DNA of 64,000 nt from Aporrectodea caliginosa (GCA_020284085.1 JACEVL010000773.1:212001-276000), one strand, 5' to 3'; positions 14,101-24,395 are shown, numbered from the stretch's first letter. Notes: generated from the letters alone by a model not told the origin. Numbers and translations are program-made.

Positions 14101-16561
14101 ATTTAGGGATTATTAGGCATAATAGTTAGAGACACTTGTCCTGATTTGTTGTTTAAAAACAGTACAAAAAGTATGTATGTGCACTTATACACTTATATAT
14201 AAACTATTTGGTCATAAAATTGCATTTAATAGCAAAGAAGCCATTTTTACAGGTCATTAATTGGTATGAATATCATTATGTAAAGTTGATTTATGTTTGT
14301 TACTAGTTGTACAATTAGACTTTTTAATGATGTGAAATTTAATTTGTATTGTTCTGTTTTGCAAACTTTCACAGAGGCATTGCCTATTCTGATGCGAGTT
14401 ATTCAAGATTCCAACTCAAGGTCCATTGAAAACATCAACGCAACAGAAAATGCTATATCTGCCGTCACGAAAATCTGCAAATATAACTTCAGCCATATAA
14501 ACGTTGCTGAGATTCTGCCAGTCTGGTTGTCATGGTTACCCGTCTGGGAGGATGATGACGAGGCAGTCCACATCTATGGCTATCTTTGTGATTTGGTCGA
14601 GATGTAAGGGATTACTTTCTCGGTGATACACATACATAAGATATACATATTCACATGTATATACAATATATACGTGATTCCATGAATAATTATTATCTAT
14701 ATTATGATGTCTTCCCATTGTGTTTCGATGTGTTGACATACCGGCTCATTTCGGCTGTTGGAATTACCAAGGACAAATTCCTCGGCCTTTAACTCATCTC
14801 TAAAAACCATTCTTTTCAGCCATTGCTGGGCCAGGAGTGCCTCTGAGTAGGTATCTTGGAAGTGGTACTATATCAAGTTTATATTGATTGATTGATTGAT
14901 TGATGCTGAATAGCAACTGATGAATTCTACAGCATTACTGACTAATGCACACGGCACATACTGATGACGATGCATCAAGAAAAACTTTCTGAGTCCTCGT
15001 GAAATGATGATGCTACCTTAATAGTTGTTCCCGCTGTGGAAGTCATCAGATTAGAAATCTTTCAGCTTCAGCAGCACGGCTCTGATGTTGATAAATACAA
15101 GAGATGCTTCCCAGATGTGGATTTCCTTTACCTCTGAATTTGCTTTATTACCCTTTCTTACACGAGGTATATACAAACCCGCATGATTAAGAAATTAGGG
15201 GAGTGTTGTTCTGGAATGACTAGTCTTCGCTTATGATTTTATTAGTGGAGAAGGGTGCTGCAAAAAGCAACTGCATTAAACCTCGGGATGGTCATAGATA
15301 AGCACTGATAGAGATTATTAATTTTTTTCATCATCATCATCACATAGTGCTATTATTTCAAGCACTGATAGAGATTCAACAATTTTTTCTTGTTTTGCTG
15401 CTCTTATCAGTGCTATTTTATTATCACTATGATGTTACTTAAGAAACATGTAATGAGTTACTGTTAACTAGAATCAGGGGACTAGTCTTATGTTAGCTTG
15501 TAACTTTTCTTATGTTGCACTGTTGCTGTGAGCTTATGGCTATTTCTGTTATGTTATCTTCACAAGACCAATATATTACAGATAAAGATATCTGGTGATA
15601 ACTTTATACTCTTGGTTATTTGTTTGCAGAAATCACCTGGCGATCTTGGGTGAGAACAATCAGAACCTCCCAAAGATTATGGACATCATTGCCACCGCAT
15701 TTCAGCACGAGGCAGTTCCTATTAAAAGTGACGTGGGCACCAGAATGGTGAACATTGTTCGTCAACTTCAGGTGAGCAATTTACTGTTGTCCTCTGTACC
15801 TGTGTTATTCAAGTGACCTTCAATCACTGGTATCTTCTTACATCCCTCCCTGCTATCTTCAAGTATGGGTCATTTGGCTGAGCCATGATGCAGCACTGTC
15901 ATGGGGTAAATGCGCTTATGTTGCTGCCCCCAAGGAATGGAACCGACTACCAATGTTTATTCAATGCTCAAAACTCTTTCTTCTTTTGAGCGACATCTCA
16001 AAACTAACTATTTCTCATTGGCTTTCAAACATCTGATCATCTAGATGCTCTTCACCTGGCAATTGGCTAATTTGCCACATATTTGCATTTCTATGTCAAA
16101 CAGTAAAAATTTTAATGATGGTAAATTAAAGACTGAAGAATTTAATAGAATGGTTAGTTAGTCCAACTGCAATTTATTTTATTAAATTTCTAAAGTCGAG
16201 CATTGAATAAGTCATTTTTTCGTTCAGTGGTCATAGGCATATCTCTAAGTAGCTTTCTCTCGTGTTGATACTATAAATTCATCATTTTACTCATTAATTT
16301 ATGTAAGAATTGAATAACTGAATCATCAGTATATTTCTTTTGTTGCGAGTTGAGTAAATCCTGGTAGTGTCTTGCTTTTGTATTCAGGTAAGCTTAAAAC
16401 TGTATGACAATTATTCAATTTTAGATGATGAAATTAACTGCTTAAACTACTGAATTTGTTCTGTTGTTTTGTTTCAGAGTAATGCCCAAATATTTCAAGC
16501 TTGCATCACCCATTTAACGGCCGATAAACAAGGAACCCTCTCGGCTGTTCTATCAAGCTGA
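260..16561 (+). CDS. IPO5: Importin-5 (karyopherin beta-3 / RanBP5), 3' 25 coding exons, 5' partial
   Basis: Importin-beta family nuclear import receptor: it binds cargo such as ribosomal proteins and histones in the cytoplasm, passes nuclear pores and releases cargo on binding RanGTP. Twenty-five exons with GT-AG borders and matching phases join into one open frame of 975 complete codons plus TGA at 16559-16561. This equals human IPO5 from about residue 123 to the end, so the C-terminus is complete and about 120 N-terminal codons plus the promoter lie upstream. The protein is a HEAT-repeat solenoid; the acidic loop of Kap121/IPO5 is in the exon at 3329-3416. No stop, frameshift or missing conserved block was found. 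The first exon boundary (acceptor AG at 258-259) was chosen because an in-frame TAA at 235-237 excludes a longer exon and a branch-like cttaac lies upstream. Identity is by remembered similarity along the whole length and is very secure. Confidence 0.97.
363..1031 (+). repeat. IPO5 intron with two retrotransposon 3'-end fragments
   Basis: Positions about 430-480 carry a short AT-rich tail with gcggcgctatataaatg, a form typical of L2/CR1-like LINE 3' ends. Positions about 742-965 match the end of the CR1-like relic at 29966-30182: both share the sense-strand run from 'cacaatggct' through 'tggaatggacttccca', 'ctgcctct', 'ttttctcttgg', 'gggagcgcttct' to 'gctttat'. This is a 3'-only, 5'-truncated copy on the + strand, as expected from target-primed reverse transcription. 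It lies about 65 bp upstream of the exon at 1032. Confidence 0.7.
2408..3328. other. IPO5 intron, nothing recognised
   Basis: A 921 bp intron between the exons ending 2407 and starting 3329. Positions 2480-2760 are slightly GC-richer and open on the minus strand, but no protein family or second copy in the window was recognised. No TIRs or tandem array were seen. Confidence 0.5.
3980..4512. other. IPO5 intron, GC-richer middle, nothing recognised
   Basis: A 533 bp intron. Positions 4180-4400 are denser in GC and open in several frames on both strands, suggesting a degenerate insertion, but no family or repeat partner was identified. The + strand frame stays open through the acceptor at 4511-4512 into the exon, so retention would not immediately stop translation 3' of 4239; an intronic protein is not proposed. 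Confidence 0.4.
4637..4766 (+). repeat. 65-bp tandem duplication of the IPO5 donor region
   Basis: The unit at 4637-4701 (agtaagttcattttcattg...) is repeated at 4702-4766 with a few mismatches. The duplication spans the functional 5' splice site, so a second GTAAGT lies about 62-66 nt downstream (4699-4707 reads gcagtaagtaagt). Extension of the exon to this second donor would read an in-frame TAG within seven codons. Confidence 0.85.
5323..9437 (+). CDS. IPO5: IPO5 exon block 2 (8 exons): central HEAT repeats
   Basis: Exons: 5323-5499, 5726-5826, 6295-6412, 6901-6984, 7560-7692, 8068-8129, 8690-8846, 9265-9437. Conserved landmarks in order: [83 protein letters not shown] and [36 protein letters not shown] and [25 protein letters not shown]. 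These are the most conserved exons of the gene and align with the human protein almost without gaps. Intron phases across the joins are consistent (for example phase 1 after 7692 rebuilds Ser with 8068). Confidence 0.96.
9849..16561 (+). CDS. IPO5: IPO5 exon block 3 (8 exons): C-terminal HEAT repeats and stop
   Basis: Exons: 9849-9960, 10867-10922, 11372-11494, 12798-12872, 13619-13763, 14375-14603, 15630-15771, 16478-16561. Landmarks: CVEQMGVGC; the acidic [15 protein letters not shown] corresponding to human [79 protein letters not shown] and [22 protein letters not shown]; and the short last exon ending AVLSS followed by TGA. Exon 13619-13763 has three tandem copies of its acceptor region (see findings). 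The introns here hold several retroelement relics on the opposite strand. Confidence 0.95.
9990..10290 (-). mobile_element. Non-LTR retrotransposon relic, RT C-terminal tail
   Basis: On the minus strand a degraded reading frame contains RRPRKNR, then AITDDL, [18 protein letters not shown] and IADQHRKDF. This is the pattern of the tail after the reverse transcriptase domain in many invertebrate non-LTR elements (basic RGRPRKTW-like motif, then a MSWDEA...AMDRDEWR-like block). It has a stop codon and is 5' truncated. Assignment to the RT tail is by pattern memory; the clade is not assigned. The segment at about 45180-45490 is a second such tail. Confidence 0.55.
10318..10382 (+). mobile_element. 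TTAA-bounded short palindromic element, copy 1 (degenerate)
   Basis: TTTAACGACGAG at the left pairs with CTCGTCATTAAA at the right, with the family core ttggtttccca-like (tatggtttcccatac) and ttttagtaca between. Four other copies are at 26367, 33502, 55382 and 61754. See the finding on this family. Confidence 0.75.
10566..10712 (+). mobile_element. tRNA-derived SINE, copy 1
   Basis: Starts gggtgcttgatagtctagc, followed by ctggactgtca and a degraded B-box region (agattgaaatcga). Its 3' part matches the copy at 62105-62400: both have ggcagaaattt, a c-rich segment, then tataatgagtaca. The A-box and anticodon-like region resemble a tRNA-Asp(GTC) ancestor. It is diverged and not a functional tRNA. 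Confidence 0.7.
11571..12545 (-). mobile_element. Non-LTR retrotransposon relic with RT YADD motif, minus strand in IPO5 intron
   Basis: A minus-strand frame of 277 codons (12544 to 11711) covers the second half of a reverse transcriptase: [12 protein letters not shown] (catalytic F/Y-x-DD box), [21 protein letters not shown] segment, [31 protein letters not shown], then a C-terminal tail [12 protein letters not shown]. After the stop comes a 3' UTR with AATAAA (minus strand, at about 11590) and a terminal (ACTT)n run at 11571-11586. The 5' part (palm fingers, endonuclease, ORF1) is missing and the reading frame upstream of HPGN does not match RT, so the element is 5' truncated or broken near 12440. 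CpG content is higher than in surrounding intron, which suggests a fairly recent insertion. Clade (CR1/I-like) is uncertain. Confidence 0.85.
13245..13500 (-). mobile_element. Second, frameshifted relic of the same RT family in the next IPO5 intron
   Basis: Minus-strand frames read [16 protein letters not shown], then after a frame change [14 protein letters not shown] and [13 protein letters not shown]. These match the C-terminal tail of the relic at 11711-12544 ([43 protein letters not shown]). It has several frameshifts, is short, and sits in the same orientation one intron downstream. Confidence 0.8.
13541..13618 (+). repeat. Triplicated 3' splice-site segment of IPO5
   Basis: The string ttttctttagct occurs three times (AG at 13550-13551, 13587-13588 and 13617-13618) separated by AT-rich ctattatattatt-like spacers. 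The last AG is the acceptor of the exon at 13619. The second would add 30 nt ending in an in-frame TAG, and the first would shift frame by one nucleotide. Confidence 0.8.
14604..15629 (+). repeat. IPO5 intron with LINE-like 3' tail and short direct duplication
   Basis: Positions about 14790-14905 end in tttatattgattgattgattgattgatg, a form seen at LINE 3' ends with a 4-bp tail; the same tail type is at 48361-48400. A 17-bp direct duplication, aagcactgatagagatt, occurs at 15300-15316 and 15360-15376, exactly 60 bp apart, enclosing a catcatcatcatcac run. Nothing else was recognised. Confidence 0.5.
15830..16045 (+). mobile_element. Non-LTR RT C-terminal relic (CR1/L2-like)
   Basis: The plus strand reads [17 protein letters not shown], then after a frame change [17 protein letters not shown]. 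This is the standard C-terminal signature of CR1/L2/Rex-type reverse transcriptases (SVAAPKLWNSLP ... SFKRHLKTHLF). It is frameshifted and lies in the intron between 15772 and 16477. Confidence 0.8.
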
Positions 16562-16760
16562 AGCCACCCTTTTGCAACTGACTTTCCGAAACAAATAAGG
16601 GGTTCTGGCAACAAGCGTTGCAGCTGATCGAGTCAGAAACATTGCATTACCAATATATATGATCGATCACTCAATTCTCCGTTTGAGTAATAAGTTTTCT
16701 TTATTTCCATAGTTCTTGTAAAGGACTTCTGGAATAAAGTATTTTATATTAACCCCAGTT
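16562..16760 (+). terminator. IPO5: IPO5 3' UTR and probable poly(A) signal
   Basis: The stop codon at 16559-16561 is followed by about 170 nt and then a canonical AATAAA at 16733-16738. Cleavage is expected 10-30 nt downstream, near 16750-16770. A longer alternative 3' UTR cannot be excluded: the next few kilobases have few recognisable repeats, and an ATTAAA is present at 19444-19449. The sequence shows the hexamers; use of them is inference. Confidence 0.6.
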
Positions 16761-16769
16761 GCACCAACG

Positions 16770-19700
16770 AACGGTAAAATTTGCATCCTATTTAACTATT
16801 TAATACCTGGCCTGTTATGCCCTAACTGACCAATGGTTCTTTTATATCGGCCATGATGATCTGCACAGGTAGTCGAGTTATAAGAACCCAAATCTGTACA
16901 CAAAGTTTGGTATATTCCTTTTTTCTTATTGAAGAAGTATTATAGCTGTATCTTTTTAGGTAGAACAGGTAAAGTCACTGATGTGAATGCTCAATTCATC
17001 CATACCAATGTTAGTTTGGGGAGCACCACTTATAAATTTAAGTAATAGTTTATGTTGGATCTTCCAGTTTCTTCACAGGGTTTACGAGAACAGTACTTTT
17101 ACCTATCATTCAGAACTTACTTCTCTGTTAAAAGGTTGATTAAATTTTCCTTTTATTCATGCTTAGTTGACAACTGGTACTTCTGTGGCTGCTTATTTAA
17201 CCTTCCAATTTAGCCTGTGTGGGTAGATTAGTGACAATAGAAATAATGATGGGTAATGACTGTTCAACACCCTAGTCGTTTATTTCCCCTTAGAATTTAT
17301 CAACAAGGAGTATTGGGTCAATTTCGTAGGTTACTTTACATTCAGAATGAAATCATGGAATGCGGGAAGACGACTTCTTAGTAGCAGCAATTTAAGATAA
17401 GATCCTTTATACAAGTGTGGTTTACCTCTTCATCAACTCCTGCAAGAGTTTTTTGAGTTGGTGCAACTGGAAGAATCATTGTTGCACTTTCCTGTAGAGT
17501 CTGGGGCTAGAGATGCTAAGCTTTTTTGCAGGTGCCAAATCATACGGCTTAGCTTTACTGCATGAGGTATTGCTGTTGAGCGCATAATTGGACTGGCCGT
17601 CCTATAGCAGTGTGTCATTGGTCAGCAGGCTGTAGACGAGTGGAATGGTCGGTGTATGGCAGTTTTAATGTATAATGTTTTTATATAGAAAGCATTGAGA
17701 GTAGTTTTGAGTTTTCTTAGATGTTTTCACTCAAAATTACAAGTGTGTTGAAACATTGCCATGATGTTGGGTTCACTTTCGAATGAAACGCTGTGGACTT
17801 GTTACCTTTGTACATAACTGTAACGGTTTAGTCTCTGCCACAAAGGAGCAATGTGTTCTAGAGCAGCAGTGTAGATTGTAAAGGGGTTTCCAGTTTAATC
17901 ACTTTTCTTTGTGTGTAATGGCTTGTGTGTATGTACCGAGACACTTAATACGGCAGCACTGTTAATGTACCAATGCAAATGAAAGAGGTTTGGAAGCAAT
18001 GCTACATAGAAATTTTGCTCTGGTTCAAATGGCTGAGCTTGATGTGCATGGCAAGGGATGTGAAGTTTTTTATGTTTCAAGTTTGGTCCAACTTGTGCTT
18101 TCTCTGAACATCTTTAAACTTTCAATGTAGTAAAAACCCTGTTTGTGTAAATATATTTGGACATTTATCTAAAAGATTTTGTTAACATGTAAAAGATCCA
18201 AATCGTCAATCAAATTCTTCAAGTCACTGACAGAAGCTTCAGATCTTACATGCTGCTTAAGTTGATCGCTTGTGTTGTTTTGCTTTTGAAGACTGTACCC
18301 TGGGGTTTTAGTTTTGCTTTTATTTCGTTGGGATTCAGTCAGAAATGCCGTCTTAGTGGTGAAGGGATATGGTGTTTTCTAGATATTCTTAGTGACTGAG
18401 TAATGCCAAAGGCAATGATAATACACTGCCTCAATGGAAGTTCATTAGAAGTGTCATCCTGAGGTTGAAGTAGCTTTTTGTTGCAGTGAAAACAACTTTA
18501 GCAACCAGCCAGAAATAGCAGTCAAGAGGAATGTTTTCTGCATCTACCTGGGATGTGTTAGTTTTGTACAGCATTCCTGTGATGTCGTATTGTGGAAGTA
18601 TGCAAAGTTCCCATATTGGAGTACATTACAATCATTTGTATTTGTTCATTTATATAGCATCTTTTGTGCAAGTTGTATCTTGCTGACTGATCTTCTAAAA
18701 ATGTGATTGTGGATAGAATTTGGTGCATAATGTCGCATGTATTCATAAGTCCAGTACATAGAATGATTTGGGATCAGTGTTAAATGCTGCTTTATGTCAA
18801 GTCTTCACTATGGAAAGATCCTTTATCAAAATCATAATTAAATTATGGATTCGTGTATCATACTAGAATTTGCTTTATTGTGATGAGAGCTACAAGGAAG
18901 GAGGCGTATTTTAGGTTAGTACCTCTTGCAGCCTCGATAATTGGTAAAGGTGTTCCTTTATTTTTCTAAAGGTGTTTTCATTGATTTTAAAGACATTTTA
19001 GCAATGAGAGAGAACTTAGTGATCATATTTTCTGGATGGAAACTGGTGGTGGAGAATTTGGCTTGTGAGACAACTTCGTTTTTTGGTCATACAATTGGAC
19101 AGGATGGTTGTGTCTTCATGTTTCACTGAAAGTGCTTCAAGCTTTCAGTTAGCAACATAACAAATGCAACAAGCCAAGGTTTGCCTGTAGAACAACCTCT
19201 GATATTGCTGGATGAATTAACCTTGTCATCAGATGTTCCATTTGGGATTGTGATGGATGCAATTATCTGTCTTGTTCCTAGTCAGTTCTTTGTCAGAAAA
19301 GAAACAGTTTCGAAAATTGTGTACAAGCGTGGAGGCAAAAGAAAAATTTGTTTGTCATATCAGTTCAAAACGATGCTGCAAGAATGGGTGCAGAGGTCGT
19401 GGGTTAAATTTGCAATCTAGGCCTATTCAGAAGACGCTTTAATATTAAATTGCAAGAGTAATTTCTCTATCGAATGCACCCTAAGAATGTGAATTATTAC
19501 ACAGGCATTTTAAGATTGCATTTTTAGTGTATGTGTGTATGTATATATCTCGACACTTAATATAGTATTTGTTTTCAGCACTGCACCGGCTAGCCTAAGA
19601 GGTGATGGGCAACCAGCTGTAATCTAAGATGTACACGTAATGCTTAGCTAACTGGAGAAGTCACCACTGGCAGCCGGGTTTAACATGAAATGGCTACAAT

Positions 19701-20214
19701 TGCGTATTAACAAATTCTAAAGATGCGTAGTCCAAGTCAGTCGCCTGGAATGCAGTGATTTGTGATGGTGGAGATTCGCTTAGCATGTCTTCTGATCGTA
19801 GGTTGACGTCTCTAGAGGCTTGCTTTCAGATTGTCTTAGAAAGCGTTTGCACGGGGTCTTCTTTTGTTTTATTTGAGTGTCTGCCTTGCTGGTAGAGTCT
19901 TTGTCTTTGATTGTTTTCATATTGCCAAGACCTTGGCATGTGCTTCTTGTAAACAACTGTTATCAATTTATCACTTCACAGACTAGAGCCATCTGACATC
20001 ACCGAAGCGATCTTACTTTGGGTTTATACAGATCTTTATGTACTTTGCATCGTGTGTCGACGATCATGCCAATTAATGTAATGGCGCATTTTACACCAGA
20101 TGTACTGTTGATTATGTTAAACTATGACTGTCAGTTGGATGATGGCCATGTTGTAAAACTAATTCTATAAAAGTAGCATGCGGGAAGTCTGTTATTTCAT
20201 TCTTTGAATCAGTA
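16770..20214. other. Intergenic 3.4 kb, no gene recognised
   Basis: No conserved protein segment, splice pattern, long TIR or tandem array was recognised. Short open frames at 18941-19129 and 19181-19420 resemble nothing known. Positions 18640-18670 carry a cattttatatagc-like motif reminiscent of LINE 3' tails. The stretch could include an extended IPO5 3' UTR. Confidence 0.5.
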
Positions 20215-20222
20215 GCTTTTAC

Positions 20223-21685
20223 CAGTGGCGTCACTAGGGTTGGTGTCACCCGGTGCGGTAACTCATGGTGTCACCCCACTCCAGACCATGCAGAATCCTT
20301 AATAATGATTTTTGTACTAATGTTACCCTTAAATTGTAATTCCTGTATATAACAGAATGTAATGGTAATAATAATGATATTAACAACTATCAAAATTAAA
20401 ATTACAAATGCATATTTTTTATTTTTTATTTTGATTATTTGCCAACAGATCAGCAGTTACATCCTAAAAATCAAATAAGCAACTGTGGAGGGCAATGAAC
20501 GTGCCTGCAGCTTATACTGCTTATAGCCTACAGGCCTCATTATAAAATAATGTTCAAAGAATAGGCCTACAGAAAATTATATAATAGGCTAACTACAGTA
20601 GTGTCAATTGGCAAATTTTATATAATGAGGAAAAATGATTGGAAATTTTGGCTGATTATTTATTAAAACATTTTAATAATTTTTATACGAATATTATCAA
20701 TCAAAATTAGGTTAGCAATTAAAAATATATATGGAAATATAGGCCTACTCATAAATGAAATAATAATATAAAAAAAACAGTAACAAATACGCAAGCATTT
20801 CAGCACTTTGTGAACATCCCGACTAGATCAGAACTTTATCATTCCTTTCCTGGCTTTCAGACTACGAACTTGTGAATCACTTAATCGAAATCAATGTGTT
20901 TCGGCAACTCACTTTCAATTGATAATATTTCAAGGCTTGACTGTCCCATGGTAGATCTTAAAATAGTTCTTTACATGTAAGCTTTGAAAAGCTTCTCTCA
21001 CATAAAGCAAAAGACACACATATCGTCATAAATAATTTTAGGCTTAGTGAAAGGGCTGGGAGAGATTCCATGAAGTTCCATTCAACTATGAATGTCAAAA
21101 CGTCTAGTATTGCCCAATCTTTGGCTTCTTCCTAGGTTAATTCTGCTGCTTTCAGATGCCTTCTCAAGTTCTCAGCCTTGGTATTTCTATTAAAAGTGCA
21201 CCTTCAGACACTTCATCATAGAAAGTGGTCAATTTTTGAATGGACACCTTCAACTCTTCTTCAGTGGCAGATATCAGACCATTCACTTGAACAGTCTGAC
21301 ACGTCATGGCTGCTACTTCTTTGATGGCTTGTTCGACTGAATGCTCCACTAGGTGACTGTCACACTGTGCTCCTCGTTTAGAGAAAGTACTATGCCTCTG
21401 GCTTTTTCACCACGTTGAAGCGTTATTGTAATTGGGTAATATTGACGGCACTGACCGGAGCGCATTAGAAGGCTCTGACAAGTAAATTAGTGTGGATCGA
21501 GTTTGAGCTTTAGAAAAAATATACAATGAATGTAACGAAAAATGTTTTTGTTATTGTCCGTTATTGTTAATATAAAAATAAATAAATTTCTGCTGAAACT
21601 CTGAACAAATTTTTTAGACAGTCATTTTGGTGTCACCCCTACGATGGTGTGCGGTCCGCACCCCCCGCATATAGTGACGCCACTG
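20223..21685 (-). mobile_element. hAT DNA transposon relic, internally deleted, with TIRs and 8-bp TSD
   Basis: Ends in a perfect 14-bp terminal inverted repeat: CAGTGGCGTCACTA at 20223 and TAGTGACGCCACTG ending at 21685. The 8-bp target duplication GCTTTTAC is intact at 20215-20222 and 21686-21693. On the minus strand, about 21130 down to 20830, a broken transposase C-terminus is visible: DWAILDVLTFIVEWN, LPALSLSLKLFMTICVSFA, CERSFSKL, then after a frameshift LRSTMGQSS and HIDFD. This is the hAT C-terminal dimerisation domain (zinc-finger MYM-1-like group). It has at least one frameshift and several stops, and most of the transposase (N-terminus, catalytic core) is absent at 1463 bp total length. 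Confidence 0.93.
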
Positions 21686-21784
21686 GCTTTTACCATTAAC
21701 AAGTACTGTAGTAATTCAGTGCTAAAGTGGGTTAAGTAGCGGGCAAGTCTTTGCAGCTTTCCTTTCATCACCTCGTATGCGATT

Positions 21785-21880
21785 ATTTAAACACAAATAT
21801 GTGCATGTGTATATATATATAGACGTGTGTATGAACATATTTGGATATATATATATATATATATATATTTATTGCTGCCT
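21785..21880. repeat. TA-rich microsatellite
   Basis: (TA)n-type runs at 21811-21820 and 21846-21870 with tgtgtatg-like flanks. Simple sequence only. Confidence 0.8.
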
Positions 21881-22854
21881 TTCATATTGATTTCTTGGCC
21901 AACAATGATACCAGAGGCAGATAAATTACATGCATTCATACATGTACTTAATATAATATTAAAACAATGGCCTAGTGTAACCAATGTCTGGATGTAATTT
22001 GCAATTTGATTTAATGGTTTAGCCATAGCGATCAGCAGCAGTGTTTTTGGTTGATGGTTTGTTGTGAGTGGTGAAATGTAGGGCTTGCAAAAATGGAGAC
22101 AAATGTGGGTGGTGGCAGGGAAAGCGGCCTAGACCTAGACCTGTGGAATTGGCCAATTATGTAATTGCATAAATACGTGTTCATGTATTCACAAATAATT
22201 ACGTGCTTTTTCCAACTAGGTTGGCCACAGACTTGAATTCTGTTTTGTGTAAAGTGAGTGATCCGTAAACGTTTTTCAAGCCATAGTTCAGTAACAGCGC
22301 TATAAAGTGCCTCCATTGCCCAAAACTCTGTTCTATACAATAATTTCTTAAATAATTATGACATGAGTTCTGTCTTTGGCTGAGTTAGTAGACTGATGAG
22401 CAAAGAGTAAAATAACTGCTTGCTTGTTTCATGCAGCTCAGATTACACAAGGCGGCAATGAAGAGTATAGTAGAGAGAAGACAGGGTGAAAATAGTGGAG
22501 CTTGAATGGATTGGTAGTTAGTTGATCAGTGGTTTAACGACAGCAGTCAGATGTTGATGATCCCTGAGTGATATTTTGTGTAAATGTAAATGAACTGTGG
22601 GCAATGTCACACAAAGGCAGCATCAAGGAGTCCAGATTATACAACAGTGCCATATCAGAAAAGTCTGCAAGAGCCAGGTTGTTTGATCAGTTTTGATGCC
22701 AGGTCTGTTTCAGTTGGTGCTTCCTGTTACAAGAATCACAGTTCTGTACGATTGTCTTCTACCATTAAACGCTAGTGCCTCACAAGGATCAGTGGACTGG
22801 ACACTCCCTAATCAACGTCATTTAACTAGCTCAGAATGGCCCTATGGCAGACAG

Positions 22855-22935
22855 GAACATTCATTCATTCATTCATTCATTCTGTGGACTTATAATTATA
22901 GCACCCTTTCAAGGAACCTAATCAGGGATGCTCCC
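22855..22935 (-). repeat. LINE-like 3' tail, minus orientation
   Basis: (ATTC)5 followed by tgtggacttataattatagcaccctttcaagg. The same arrangement, cattcattctgagaatttatatagcgtctcttcaag, is at 57765-57810. Read on the minus strand, each is a 3' UTR end with a GCGCTATATAA-like motif and a GAAT tail, as in L2/CR1-type elements. Confidence 0.55.
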
Positions 22936-23259
22936 AGCCGTGGCGAAAGAAAAAACGACCTGAGCGATTTATAAAACCCAGTTTGATTGGTAAGAGGTAA
23001 CAAGCACAGCTTTGGTGGGTGTGGAGATGCCTTCAACTGACAAAGCACAGTGTTGACTGGCAGCTGAGTGAGTGAGTGGAACTAGGGGTTCACCTTCATT
23101 GCAGAGTGAAGTGCTCAACGTGCTACAACTTGGAACACTGGGTGGCAGAGATCACACAGGTAAGATGGAGCACAGCCAATTGAGGATGCAACATGAGACC
23201 ATTATTTCGTCTTGTGTACTTAACAAATGCATTAACCATATCACATGAAGCTGCCTTCC

Positions 23260-23650
23260 ACAATGCTTTAAATCTTTGCAAATTTGTCCGTTATACAGGC
23301 CAATTACAGGGCACATTAGGTCTGTTCACCCACATTAAGTCTGCCTTAGGCACCTTTATCTATCATAGACCCCAGACTTTCCACTCCAAATTAAAATCTA
23401 ACCTCTTGAAGAATTCATACCCGTGATCCATCTATAGTCCTCCGCCGTACAATCTCTAGTCCCAACTCCCAAATAAGACCCACCTTAATTAGCAGCTCCT
23501 CTGTCTCTTTGGTCGTCTGGCGAGTGGACTTAGTTGTTCACTTGATATCTCTACACAATCATCTGACACGACACAACACTCATGAATAAGTTGATGTCCT
23601 GTGTTTAACCTTAATTAGCGCTCTGTAAATTTGAAGGTTACGATTACTAT
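23260..23650 (+). mobile_element. Non-LTR RT C-terminus and 3' UTR relic
   Basis: The frame ends TFHSKLKSNLLKNSYP-stop at about 23425, which is the usual TFKSKLKTHLF...YP ending of CR1/L2-type RT. About 190 nt later comes ttaattagcgctctgtaaatttgaagg, resembling a LINE 3' end. The upstream RT part is too degraded to follow. Confidence 0.5.
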
Positions 23651-23949
23651 TACAAAATGATGAGGATATTTACGCATCCTACTAGCGGTGGATTTCCCCA
23701 CAACCGACGGCGGCCATGTCCTAAACAGCGGAAATAGTTGTCGGCGCAGGGCTCTGCGGCTTGACGGAGTTTTCGATGACCGTGGATGTAATCGTTCAAA
23801 AATTGTATTCGGTCGAATTTAACGTGCGCTATTTTATTTCGTGTCCGTATCACGTCCATCTGGTACGAACCGAACTCCGACTAGCATCTTTTGACGGATT
23901 AGCACGTGAAAACGGACGACGCACGCCTTTTGTCGATTGGACGTACACG
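23640..23949 (+). promoter_or_regulatory. CpG-rich patch, candidate FARP promoter / non-coding first exon
   Basis: About 32 CpG dinucleotides lie in roughly 310 bp, against sparse CpG in most of the surrounding 7 kb. The patch ends at a good 5' splice site (cacg|gtaaga, GT at 23950). FARP's translation start lies in an exon that begins with an acceptor at 28904, so at least one 5' exon must lie upstream and on the + strand, and this is the best candidate seen. A recent transposon insertion could also give a CpG-dense patch. Confidence 0.35.
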
Positions 23950-23987
23950 GTAAGAGGCAGGCTGCTTGGTCCTTACTCTCAGGCCTA

Positions 23988-24368
23988 GAAGGTGTTCGCT
24001 GAATTATCCAAAAGGTGTTCGCTGAATTATTACCCAAAAGGTGTTTGCTGAATTATTACCCAAAAGGTGTTCGCTGAATTATCCAAAAGGAATTCATCTG
24101 AATTATTACCCAAAAGGTGTTTGCTGAATTATTACCCAAAAGGTGTTCGCTGAAGGATCCAAAAGGTGCGCTGAATTATTACCCAAAAGGTGTTTGCTGA
24201 ATTATCCAAAAGGTGTTCGCTGAATTATCCAAAAGGTAAATTCGGCCGGATCCTGAAATTATTTTCCAAAAGGCGTTTGCTGAATTATCCAAAAGGTGTT
24301 CGCTGAATTATCCAAAAGGTGTTCGCTGAATTATCCAAAAGGTGTTCGCTGAATTATCCAAAAAGAAA
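23988..24368 (+). repeat. Minisatellite, 23/26-bp unit, about 15 copies
   Basis: The unit is aaaaggtgttcgctgaatta followed by tcc (23 bp) or ttaccc (26 bp). The two length variants are interspersed, with a few degenerate units (ggaattcatctg at about 24090, aaggatcc at about 24155, an interruption at 24238-24270). The most regular units are at the right end. It starts about 40 bp downstream of the splice donor at 23950. Confidence 0.95.
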
Positions 24369-24395
24369 CAGCAAAATTCATGGACCTGCGTTGTG

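Noticed and set aside
18941..19420. Two small + strand open frames in the intergenic region
   Set aside because: No family, no splice signals linking them to other exons, and composition like the surrounding non-coding DNA.
23988..24368. CRISPR-like array of direct repeats
   Set aside because: Units are head-to-tail without unique spacers, in an animal genome; it is a minisatellite.
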